This document shows positions 25,806 to 33,408 of a DNA stretch of 42,296 nt, in pieces. A model generated the notes under the pieces. That model ran no database searches, was not told the origin of the DNA, and worked only from the letters and a program-made list of their open reading frames with translations. The stretch spans positions 1-42,296 of the forward strand of contig NZ_QJTJ01000027.1 in the NCBI RefSeq assembly GCF_003217295.1, read 5' to 3'. The stretch's first letter is position 1. Each line of letters opens with the position of its first letter. Position numbers and translations under genes: made by a program. The DNA comes from Ureibacillus chungkukjangi. Lineage in GTDB: Bacteria; Bacillota; Bacilli; Bacillales_A; Planococcaceae.

Positions 25806-25851
25806 AAAAAAAGAGAAACGAGTACGAAGTTTGAAATCTACTCGCTTCTCT
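25806..25851 (-). terminator. Terminator of the minus-strand eutB-pucR unit
   Basis: AGAGAAACGAGTA (25812-25824) pairs with TACTCGCTTCTCT (25839-25851) with one mismatch. On the minus strand it is followed by seven T (A on the plus strand, 25806-25812). It lies just after the regulator's stop. Confidence 0.85.
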
Positions 25852-25858
25852 ATCTGTT

Positions 25859-27481
25859 TTAAATAATATTGGAGGTTTCTTTCTTTTCAAAGCGAACAGT
25901 CCATAGCTTAAGGCAAAATTGCAATAAGAAGATATCATCAGGATCATTTAAAGAACGATTAGTAAGAGATTCGATTTTTCGTAATCGATACAATAAGGAT
26001 TGTCGATGCAAATTTAAGGCTCGTGCGGTCTGACTCACATTCCCTTGATGAATTATATACGAGGATAGTGTATGTAATAAATCAAGACCGTTATTTTTAT
26101 CATAAGCTGCAATGACACCTATAGTATCGTGCATCAATTCTGTAGAAAATGTATTATTCGTTAGCGAAATTAACAGCTGATAAATCCCTGTGCTCGCAAA
26201 GGTGCTTCTCGAGCCGGCTCCTTTTTGACTTCTTCCAATTTCTAATGCAGTCCTCGCATTTTTATAGCTCAAATGAAATGTCAGTGACCCGGCATGATTT
26301 TCGCCAATTCCCCATGAAATGGAGGGTATTCTGTTTTCTTTAACATGTTCATCTAGTAAGTTTAATAGGCAATTAACATCTTGGCTGGCATCTTGCACCT
26401 TACATTCCAGAAAGACGATGAGTAAGTCCTTTTGAAAAGTATATATAACCTTTTTGTTTATTTTTTTGGCTGATGTCTCAACTAATTCTGAAAATGCCCG
26501 TATAAAGTCCTTCTCTGACTCTTTACTTTTATCCTTCTTATATAGATGGTAGAATTCTTCAACTTTTTCAGGAATACCGACCACACAAACATAAGGAACC
26601 TCAACGTCTATGCCGATTTTATGACCTTGTTTAATAAATTCCTCTTTTTCGCTCCAGTTTCCATTTAGTAACAGTTTGATATAGTCATTAATCTCCTTCT
26701 CTTTATTTTGATAAAAAGTTCTTTCTTTTTGAATCCATAGAGTTAGAATTGTCACAATTTGATTTAGTACTAACCAAGAGAGGGGAGAGGCATTAAGCTT
26801 TTTGGATTTAAACAGGATAAAACAATATTGTTGATTTAAAAGATGAATAGGGATTATTTGCATGAACATACCGCTATTAAGATGTACAATGGATGGCTCC
26901 TCTTTCTTTAAAATAAAGGATTCCTTCTGATCATGCCGCTCACATATTTCAAAAACATCATTATAAGTTAATGTTACATCCATTTGAAAGTCCTTGGAGA
27001 GATAGCGTAAAACTGTATCAATAGATTCATTGTCTAAGTAAAGCTTTAATAGCTCTCTTTGAATGTCGTCAGCTTTTATAGTTGAGGTTTGTTCCCAATT
27101 ATTTAACTGCTCTAATATGATTTTAATAATATCTGAGAATCGAATCTCCCAGGGCAGCTCAATTATAGGAAAGTTATTTATATTACAAAAATCTATTACT
27201 TCCTGGGGGATATAGTGGACATGTCTTCCGATTGCAACTGCAAGTGCACTTGCTCCAGAAAGAAAAACTTCCTTCACATAAGAAACAAAAACCTCGGTGT
27301 TATTCCCACATCCAATTGCAGTAGTTAGAACTAATTCATTATTTCTGACAAAATCTTCTACAGGCAGCTCCATTACCGAAACAGAATCTACTACTTGTGT
27401 AGCGATTCTTTCCTCTCCTGATAATAGCTTAGCACTAGAAAGTAAAGGAATTGTTAGTACATCTTGTAAAGTATATTGCAA
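25859..27481 (-). CDS. PucR-family transcriptional regulator
   Basis: The 540 residues have the PucR layout. The N-terminal purine catabolism PucR domain (about 5-125) begins YTLQDVLTIPLLSSAKLLSG and includes ELVLTTAIG. A middle GGDEF-like/CdaR region follows. The C-terminal helix-turn-helix (about 478-530) has YIIHQGNVSQTARALNLHRQSLLYRLRKIE. Such regulators usually control neighbouring catabolic genes in response to their substrate. The start is TTG with GGGGGG about 8 bases upstream. It lies 34 bases behind eutB on the same strand and is divergent from the doeA operon, so it is the best candidate regulator of that cluster. The effector (ectoine, hydroxyectoine or an intermediate) is inferred. 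Confidence 0.9.
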   Translation of the reverse strand: MQYTLQDVLTIPLLSSAKLLSGEERIATQVVDSVSVMELPVEDFVRNNELVLTTAIGCGNNTEVFVSYVKEVFLSGASALAVAIGRHVHYIPQEVIDFCNINNFPIIELPWEIRFSDIIKIILEQLNNWEQTSTIKADDIQRELLKLYLDNESIDTVLRYLSKDFQMDVTLTYNDVFEICERHDQKESFILKKEEPSIVHLNSGMFMQIIPIHLLNQQYCFILFKSKKLNASPLSWLVLNQIVTILTLWIQKERTFYQNKEKEINDYIKLLLNGNWSEKEEFIKQGHKIGIDVEVPYVCVVGIPEKVEEFYHLYKKDKSKESEKDFIRAFSELVETSAKKINKKVIYTFQKDLLIVFLECKVQDASQDVNCLLNLLDEHVKENRIPSISWGIGENHAGSLTFHLSYKNARTALEIGRSQKGAGSRSTFASTGIYQLLISLTNNTFSTELMHDTIGVIAAYDKNNGLDLLHTLSSYIIHQGNVSQTARALNLHRQSLLYRLRKIESLTNRSLNDPDDIFLLQFCLKLWTVRFEKKETSNII

Positions 27482-27515
27482 TTTCGAATCCCCCCATTAA
27501 TATAATTGATGTCTT

Positions 27516-28523
27516 TTATATATACTGTTGGATCGCGTTTGCATGAACGTCTAGGTCAACGTTGCAGCCAGTAATGATGATAACCAATTTTGTATGCGGC
27601 TGCACATGTAAGATATTGTCCAGAACTGCACCAATTCCAATTGCTGCTGCACCTTCAACAATAATTTGATGTTCTTTATATAAATAAGCCATTCCTTTTT
27701 TTATCGATTCTTCAGGAACTAAATAAGACTTATCAATAAAGCTTTTTATCATATTAAAAGTATAGTTATTGTTTACTCCAATGCCTCCGAGCAAACTATC
27801 TGCTAATGTAGGAAATTCACTGACTTCAACCGGTTTATCGGCCTTTAAGCTCTCATACATTGCAGCACCATTTTCCATCGAAACGCCAATTACCTGAATA
27901 TCCGGGTTGGTTGACTTCATAACAAGACCAATACCTGAAAGTAAACCTCCTCCTGATAGGCCTCCAATGACACCGTTGACAGTGGGGAGATCCTCTAAAA
28001 TTTCTAAAGATATCGTTCCTTGTCCTGCTATAACATGGGGGTGATCAAAGGGTGGAATCAAGGTTAGTCCTTGCTCTTTCATTAATTGATAGCACCTTTG
28101 TTCTGCGCTATCCTGACTTTCTCCATAAATCTCTAACTCAGCACCTAGGCTTTGTATTTTTTCGATTTTTGCTTTTGGAACATGCGTAGAGACACAAATA
28201 ACCGCTCGAATACCTAATTTTTTAGCAGCTAATGCAACAGAATAGCCATGGTTTCCTGTTGAAAAAGTAATGACACCCTTGGATTTTTGAGCTTCAGATA
28301 GGCAATGAATTGCATTTACTGCTCCACGCATTTTAAAAGCGCCACTTTCATGAAGCTGCTCGAATTTTAAAAAAATCTCAGCATCTTTTAATTTTGAAAT
28401 GGTAGGGGAGTACACTAAGGGACTCTTCTTGATTAATGATGAAATATTAGATTTTGCCTTCCAAACATCTTGTAAGGTAATACTCTTGTTTTCTATTAAA
28501 AGCCCATTAGAAGTTTCATGCAT
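27516..28523 (-). CDS. eutB: EutB-like PLP dehydratase (threonine dehydratase family)
   Basis: This is a 335-residue fold-type II PLP enzyme. The PLP lysine is K64 in SGAFKMRGA. STGNHGYSVALAAKKLG contacts the cofactor and GGLSGGGLLSG is the phosphate-binding loop. Sequence alone could be threonine/serine dehydratase. The assignment to EutB (hydroxyectoine utilisation dehydratase) rests on the neighbouring eutC and doeA/eutD genes and the Ehu-type importer. In the Ruegeria system EutB, with EutA and EutC, is reported to convert hydroxyectoine to ectoine. No EutA is present here. The C-terminal ITGCNVD replaces the usual SGGN. GGAGATG precedes the ATG. It is first in the minus-strand unit. Confidence 0.8.
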   Translation of the reverse strand: MHETSNGLLIENKSITLQDVWKAKSNISSLIKKSPLVYSPTISKLKDAEIFLKFEQLHESGAFKMRGAVNAIHCLSEAQKSKGVITFSTGNHGYSVALAAKKLGIRAVICVSTHVPKAKIEKIQSLGAELEIYGESQDSAEQRCYQLMKEQGLTLIPPFDHPHVIAGQGTISLEILEDLPTVNGVIGGLSGGGLLSGIGLVMKSTNPDIQVIGVSMENGAAMYESLKADKPVEVSEFPTLADSLLGGIGVNNNYTFNMIKSFIDKSYLVPEESIKKGMAYLYKEHQIIVEGAAAIGIGAVLDNILHVQPHTKLVIIITGCNVDLDVHANAIQQYI

Positions 28524-28551
28524 ATTAAAACATCTCCTCTCGACAATATCT

Positions 28552-28570
28552 ATGTAAAGTATTTTAACAT
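28552..28570. promoter_or_regulatory. Candidate operator A in the divergent eutB/doeA promoter region
   Basis: ATGTAAAGTATTTTAACAT is a 19-base imperfect palindrome (ATGT...ACAT with a mostly symmetric centre). A second 19-base element with the same ATGTAA start and a similar end lies at 28688-28706. On the minus strand this one contains TAAAAT, a possible -10 for eutB. The likely ligand is the PucR-type regulator. Confidence 0.42.
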
Positions 28571-28654
28571 AAAATAAAATGAAAATTTAGATAATATTTT
28601 AAATATTTCAGAATAATTAAAAAAGTGTCTAATAATTTCATACAAATTGTCTGA

Positions 28655-28684
28655 TTGTTTTGGAGAAGGCTATGAATTTATAAT
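28655..28684 (+). promoter_or_regulatory. Candidate sigma-A promoter of the doeA operon
   Basis: TTGTTT (28655-28660) and a perfect TATAAT (28679-28684) are 18 bases apart. Transcription would start near 28691, inside candidate operator B and 50 bases before the doeA ATG. Confidence 0.45.
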
Positions 28685-28687
28685 TCA

Positions 28688-28706
28688 ATGTAACAAATCA
28701 TTACAT
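28688..28706. promoter_or_regulatory. Candidate operator B overlapping the doeA transcription start
   Basis: ATGTAACAAATCATTACAT has perfect 6-bp arms (ATGTAA and TTACAT) around 7 bases. It lies just downstream of the TATAAT box, where a bound protein would block transcription. It has the same length and outer bases as element A at 28552-28570. Confidence 0.5.
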
Positions 28707-28740
28707 CGTTAGTGATTTATGACAACGAAGGAGGATTCAT

Positions 28741-29928
28741 ATGGCAGTATTTGAGATTTCAGAATACAAAGAAAGACTACAAAAAACAAAAGAAAAAATG
28801 GCTTCTAAAGGAATGGATGTCCTATTAGTAACGGATCCTGCTAATTTAAATTATCTGACTGGGTATGATGGATGGTCGTTTTACGTGCATCAATGTCTAA
28901 TTGTACTGTTAGATGAAGAAGAACCTTTCTGGATTGGTCGAAATCAAGATGCGAACGGTGCTAAGGTTACGACTTATCTAAACGAAAATAATATTATTCC
29001 ATACCCAGATTATTATGTTCAATCTACAGAAAGACACCCAATGGATTTTGTTTGCAACATCCTAAAGGAGATTGGTAAAACAAATTGCACTATAGGTCTT
29101 GAAATGGATACGTATTACTTTACTGCTAAATGCTTCACTCAATTACAGCTTGGTCTTCCACAAGCTACCTTCACAGATGCCACATCACTCGTAAACTATG
29201 TAAGAATTATTAAATCAGATACAGAAATTGAATATATGAGAAAAGCTGCAAGAATTGTAGAAAATGCTATGCAGGTTGGAATTGATGCTATTGATGAAGG
29301 TGTCCGTGAATGTGATGTTGTTGCTAAAATTATGCATGCACAAATAAGTGGAACTGTTGAATTTGGCGGTGATTATCCAGCAATCATGCCACTATTGCCA
29401 TCAGGTGAAAGAACATCTACACCTCATTTAACATGGACTGATGAAAAATATAAATCTGGTATTCCGGTTATTTTGGAGCTTGCAGGCTGTTATAATCGCT
29501 ACCATTCTCCACTATCTAGAACAGTTTTCATCGGTGAACCTGATCCGAAAATTAAATATTTGGCTGATGTTGTAACAGAAGGGCTAAATATTACACTAGA
29601 TTCTATTAAACCAGGTGTTACATGTGAGGAAGTAGAAGAAGTTTGGCGCAAAACAATCGCAAAGAGTGGTTTTGAAAAGGAATCTCGTATTGGTTATTCA
29701 ATGGGGTTAAATTATCCACCAGATTGGGGCGAGCATACTGCAAGCTTACGTCCTGGGGACAATACAATTTTACAGCCTAATATGACTTTCCACTGTATCC
29801 CTGGCATTTGGCTGGATGAATATGGGGTGGAGTTAAGTGAATCCTTCCGTGTAACCGAAAGTGGAATTGAAGTTTTTGCAAACTTCCCAAGACAGCTATT
29901 TGTAAAAAATACAACAAAAGTATTTTAA
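28741..29928 (+). CDS. doeA: Ectoine hydrolase (DoeA/EutD), M24 creatinase-like
   Basis: This 395-residue protein has the pita-bread fold of M24 peptidases and creatinase. The N-terminal domain (about 8-160) includes VLLVTDPANLNYLTGYDGWSFY. The C-terminal domain includes EYMRKAARIVENAM, GGDYPAIMPLLPSGERTSTPHLTW, CYNRYHSPLSRTVFIG and YSMGLNYPPDWGEHTASLRPGD. This pattern is that of DoeA/EutD, which opens the ectoine ring to N-acetyl-2,4-diaminobutyrate, rather than of prolidases. The usual metal-binding aspartates are not evident. AAGGAGG precedes the ATG. It is the first gene of the plus-strand operon; the next gene starts 12 bases later. Confidence 0.88.
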   Translation: MAVFEISEYKERLQKTKEKMASKGMDVLLVTDPANLNYLTGYDGWSFYVHQCLIVLLDEEEPFWIGRNQDANGAKVTTYLNENNIIPYPDYYVQSTERHPMDFVCNILKEIGKTNCTIGLEMDTYYFTAKCFTQLQLGLPQATFTDATSLVNYVRIIKSDTEIEYMRKAARIVENAMQVGIDAIDEGVRECDVVAKIMHAQISGTVEFGGDYPAIMPLLPSGERTSTPHLTWTDEKYKSGIPVILELAGCYNRYHSPLSRTVFIGEPDPKIKYLADVVTEGLNITLDSIKPGVTCEEVEEVWRKTIAKSGFEKESRIGYSMGLNYPPDWGEHTASLRPGDNTILQPNMTFHCIPGIWLDEYGVELSESFRVTESGIEVFANFPRQLFVKNTTKVF

Positions 29929-29940
29929 GGTGTGAAAACT

Positions 29941-30918
29941 ATGAACCTTTTTAAGGAAGAAGAGATTAGAAAGTATGTGGCAGTAAATGAGAAGGCTATT
30001 GAAATTGTAGAAGAGGGCTTCATGGCTCTAGCTAATGGAAAAGTGACACTGCCGCCGATTATGAGAATTGATATCCCTGAAAATAATGGGGAAATTGATG
30101 TGAAAACTGCTTATATCAAAGGTTTAGACACTTTTGCTATTAAAATTTCATCAGGTTTTTTTAATAATTCAAGTCTTGGACTGCCAAGTTTAAGTGGCAT
30201 GATGATTCTCTTTAACACTACAACAGGCAAAACAGAATCTATATTACTTGATAATGGCTATTTGACAGATGTTCGAACGGCTGCTGCTGGTGCTGTTTCT
30301 GCAAAATATTTAGCAAAAGATAACATACAGCATGTTGGTGTAATCGGCACTGGAACACAGGCAAGATACCAAATTGAAGCACTTTCTAAAGTTCGTGAAT
30401 TTGATACAATTCATATCTTTGGTCGTAATGAAGAGGCTGCAAAAAAATACGCAGTCGAAATGGAAGCAAAATTAGGCAAAAAAGTAATTATAGCTAAAAG
30501 CCCGGAGCAAGTAGTAAAGGAAAGTGAAATTGTAGTCACAACAACGCCTTCAACTACTCCCTTAATTCAAGCAGAGTGGTTGCATCCAGGTCTTCATATT
30601 ACAGCAATTGGGTCTGATGCAGAGCATAAACAAGAGCTAGATGAGAAAATCTTCAGTCAGGTAGATATGATTGTGTGTGATGTGAAATCCCAAGTGTTCC
30701 GTCTAGGGGAACTGCATCACGCTAAGAAGCAAAATATCATTCAGGATGATTCAACAATTATAGAACTTGGTGAAATCACGGCTGGATTTAAAAAAGGTCG
30801 AGAAAATGACGGACAAATTACGGTGTGTGATTTAACAGGGACAGGAGTTCAAGATACTGTGATTGCACGATTTGCCTATGAGCAATTACACACTAAAATC
30901 AAAGAGTTTCAATTATAA
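29941..30918 (+). CDS. eutC: EutC-like ornithine cyclodeaminase/mu-crystallin family enzyme
   Basis: This 325-residue NAD(P)-binding protein has the ornithine cyclodeaminase/mu-crystallin fold: a substrate domain (IKISSGFFNNSSLGLPSLSG, LLDNGYLTDVRTAAAGAV) and the Rossmann motif VGVIGTGTQARYQIEAL (about 125-141), then ITAIGSDAEHKQELD. In the hydroxyectoine pathway EutC is the reductase-like partner of EutA and EutB. ATG 29941 is preferred to GTG 29932 because AAGGTG lies 8 bases before it and overlaps the GTG. It lies 12 bases behind doeA. Alternative roles are cyclodeaminase or imine reductase on another amino acid. Confidence 0.84.
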   Translation: MNLFKEEEIRKYVAVNEKAIEIVEEGFMALANGKVTLPPIMRIDIPENNGEIDVKTAYIKGLDTFAIKISSGFFNNSSLGLPSLSGMMILFNTTTGKTESILLDNGYLTDVRTAAAGAVSAKYLAKDNIQHVGVIGTGTQARYQIEALSKVREFDTIHIFGRNEEAAKKYAVEMEAKLGKKVIIAKSPEQVVKESEIVVTTTPSTTPLIQAEWLHPGLHITAIGSDAEHKQELDEKIFSQVDMIVCDVKSQVFRLGELHHAKKQNIIQDDSTIIELGEITAGFKKGRENDGQITVCDLTGTGVQDTVIARFAYEQLHTKIKEFQL

Positions 30919-30933
30919 ATTGGAGGGATTTAA

Positions 30934-32133
30934 ATGACAGAAAAAATTAATGTAGGAACAAAAGCTGTTTGGTCAGGAGAAAAAGAAGTGCTTGTACACG
31001 GGGCAACTCAAGTACCTGTTATTGTAAGTGTAGCCTACAACTATGATGATATGGACGAATGGTACGATGTTGCTGTTGGAAAAAAACAAGGACATATCTA
31101 TGGACGTAATACAAATCCAACTGTTCAAGCCTTCGAGGATAAGGTGAAAATTCTAGAAGGTGCAGAGGCCGCAACAAGCTTTTCAACTGGAATGGCTGCA
31201 ATTAGTAATACACTATATACATTCTTAAAGCCTGGTGATCGAATCGTTTCAATTAAGGATACTTATGGTGGGACGAATAAAATTTTCACTGAATTTTTAC
31301 CGAAAATGAATATAGAAGTAGCTTTATGTGATACAGGTGATCATGAAGCGATTGAAGAAGAACTTGAAAAAGGATGTACTATTCTGTATTTAGAAACGCC
31401 AACAAATCCAACAGTAAAAATAACAGATATCGAAAGAATGGCTAAGAAGGGGAAAGAAGCAGGTGCCATAGTTGTTGTGGATAATACTTTCGCAACACCT
31501 ATTAATCAAAATCCACTTGAGCTTGGGGCAGATCTTGTTTTACACAGTGCAACGAAATTTTTAGGTGGGCATGCAGATGCTCTTGGTGGTGTGGTTTGCG
31601 GTGCGAAGGAATTAATCGAGCCAATCTATCATTATCGTGAAATTAACGGGGCTACATTAGATCCGTGGGCAGCGTACTTATTATTACGTGGAATGAAAAC
31701 ATTAAAATTAAGAGTTGTTCAGCAAGAAAAGAACGCCTTAGCCATTGCTCAGTATCTACAGCAGCAGGAGCTTGTGGAAGACGTTTTCTATCCTGGGCTC
31801 GCAACACATACAAACCATGACATTGCTAAAAAACAAATGAAAGGGTTTGGCGGAATGCTAAGCTTCTCATTAAAGGGCGGTATGGATGCAGTAAAAATTC
31901 TATTACCGGCATTAAAATACGCAAATAGAGCAGCGAATTTAGGTGCTGTCGAAACTACTTATGGTCCAGCTAGAACTACAAGCCACGTTGAATGTACACC
32001 TGAAGAAAGAGCAGCAATGGGCATTCCAGAGGGCTTAGTAAGAATTTCAGCAGGAATTGAGGATACGGAAGACTTAATCCAAGATTTAGAGCAAGCATTT
32101 GCATTATTAAAAGAAAACACTGTAACAGTTTAA
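30934..32133 (+). CDS. Cys/Met-metabolism (trans-sulfuration) PLP enzyme, role in this operon unknown
   Basis: This 399-residue fold-type I PLP enzyme belongs to the cystathionine gamma-synthase / methionine gamma-lyase family. Family motifs are HIYGRNTNPTVQAFEDKVKILEGAEA, SFSTGMAAIS, YLETPTNPT, VVDNTFATP and the PLP lysine K208 in HSATKFLGGHADALGG. C-terminal LVRISAGIEDTEDLIQDLEQA is standard. Its place between eutC and the M20 gene argues against a plain methionine-biosynthesis role. It may eliminate, deaminate or transaminate a diaminobutyrate-type intermediate, filling the place of the missing DoeD transaminase; this is inference. GGAGGG precedes the ATG. Confidence 0.85.
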   Translation: MTEKINVGTKAVWSGEKEVLVHGATQVPVIVSVAYNYDDMDEWYDVAVGKKQGHIYGRNTNPTVQAFEDKVKILEGAEAATSFSTGMAAISNTLYTFLKPGDRIVSIKDTYGGTNKIFTEFLPKMNIEVALCDTGDHEAIEEELEKGCTILYLETPTNPTVKITDIERMAKKGKEAGAIVVVDNTFATPINQNPLELGADLVLHSATKFLGGHADALGGVVCGAKELIEPIYHYREINGATLDPWAAYLLLRGMKTLKLRVVQQEKNALAIAQYLQQQELVEDVFYPGLATHTNHDIAKKQMKGFGGMLSFSLKGGMDAVKILLPALKYANRAANLGAVETTYGPARTTSHVECTPEERAAMGIPEGLVRISAGIEDTEDLIQDLEQAFALLKENTVTV

Positions 32134-32151
32134 AGGTAGAAGGTGAAACAA

Positions 32152-33390
32152 ATGGAAATGAATACCCTTTTATATGTTCATAAATTATCTGATGAAATTA
32201 TTAGACTACGAAGATATCTTCATCAGCATCCTGAATTAAGCTTTGAAGAATATGAAACATCGAAATTTGTATACCAACAGCTATCAAATATTGAGGGGAT
32301 GCAAGTAGAAAAGGGTATTGGGGTGGAAACATCTGTAGTTGGAACTTTAACAAGAGGGAATGGTCCAACTGTAGCGATAAGAGCTGATATGGATGCTCTT
32401 CCAATCTTAGAAACTACTGAGCATTCATTTCCTTCAGCGAATAGTGGCGTCATGCATGCATGTGGACATGACGCCCATACTGCTATTGCATTGTCAGTGG
32501 CAACTATTATGGGTGAAATTTGGAGAAATAGTGACATTCAAGGAACTGTGAAATTTATTTTTCAACCAGCTGAAGAAAATACTGATGAATCAGGAAAAAC
32601 AGGTTCTCCTTATTTGATTGAGGCTGGAGTTCTCAAAGATATAGATTGCATTATCGCACTACATATGGATCCAGAGCATGAAGTTGGAACGACACGAATA
32701 CATGACGGATATAGCATGGCCAACGTAGATGTATTCCAAGCTAAAATCTTTGGAACTGGTGGACATGGTGCATATCCTCATCTTGGAACAGATCCTATTT
32801 GGATGCTCGGACCGGTACTACAGGCGCTACACGGGATTGTTGCAAGAAATATATCTCCATTAGATGCAGCAGTTGTAAGTATTGGTGAAATAAAAGCAGG
32901 CTCCGCGAGTAATATCATTCCAACTGAAGTCTATTTACAGGGGACACTTCGAAGCTATACACCTGAGGTTCGTATAGAATTGGAGCAACGTTTAGAAAAA
33001 GCATTTTCAATTGTAGAAGCATTCGGTGGGTCTTATGAATTAGAGGTTTTACATGGGGAGCCCGCTTTATATAACAGCCCACTAGTAAATACCACATTAA
33101 AAGAAGTAGTATCAGAGCTTTACCCAACAATGAACATTATTGATATCCCCTTTGGTTTAGGGGGGGAGGATTTCTCTTATATGACAAAAGTTGTTCCTGG
33201 CTCAATGATTTTCTTGGGTTGTTCGATTCCAGATGGTATGAAGCGGGATCTCCATACACCTATTTTTGATATTGATGAAAGATGCTTACCGATAGGGACT
33301 GCAATATTAACTCAAACATTATTAAATTATTTGCTTGGAAGAGCACAGCTTCCGCAGAATTATCTGAATAGTGAAAATGAAGCGATGTGA
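32152..33390 (+). CDS. M20-family amidohydrolase, probable N-acetyl-diaminobutyrate deacetylase (DoeB2-like)
   Basis: This 412-residue metal-dependent amidohydrolase is of the hippurate hydrolase/IAA-amino acid hydrolase type. Motifs: LHQHPELSFEEYETS, AIRADMDALPI, MHACGHDAHTAIAL, the catalytic FQPAEE, and LGGEDFSYM. ATG 32152 is chosen over GTG 32143 because the AAGGTG site covers the latter. In most known ectoine clusters the deacetylase DoeB/EutE is of the AstE type; I recall an M20-type alternative named DoeB2. Its position after doeA and eutC makes N-acetyl-2,4-diaminobutyrate the likely substrate, which is inference. It is closely followed by the homoserine dehydrogenase-like gene. Confidence 0.85.
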   Translation: MEMNTLLYVHKLSDEIIRLRRYLHQHPELSFEEYETSKFVYQQLSNIEGMQVEKGIGVETSVVGTLTRGNGPTVAIRADMDALPILETTEHSFPSANSGVMHACGHDAHTAIALSVATIMGEIWRNSDIQGTVKFIFQPAEENTDESGKTGSPYLIEAGVLKDIDCIIALHMDPEHEVGTTRIHDGYSMANVDVFQAKIFGTGGHGAYPHLGTDPIWMLGPVLQALHGIVARNISPLDAAVVSIGEIKAGSASNIIPTEVYLQGTLRSYTPEVRIELEQRLEKAFSIVEAFGGSYELEVLHGEPALYNSPLVNTTLKEVVSELYPTMNIIDIPFGLGGEDFSYMTKVVPGSMIFLGCSIPDGMKRDLHTPIFDIDERCLPIGTAILTQTLLNYLLGRAQLPQNYLNSENEAM

Positions 33391-33408
33391 ATGGAAGGAG
33401 GAAGATTT

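Noticed and set aside
27516..28523. Biosynthetic threonine dehydratase (ilvA)
   Set aside because: There is no C-terminal regulatory domain, and the gene lies with ectoine-type genes, so EutB is a better reading, though sequence alone does not exclude a catabolic threonine dehydratase.
28741..29928. Xaa-Pro dipeptidase
   Set aside because: The fold is shared, but the metal-binding pattern of prolidases is not evident and the PSGERTS/YPPDWGEHTASLRPGD motifs fit ectoine hydrolases.
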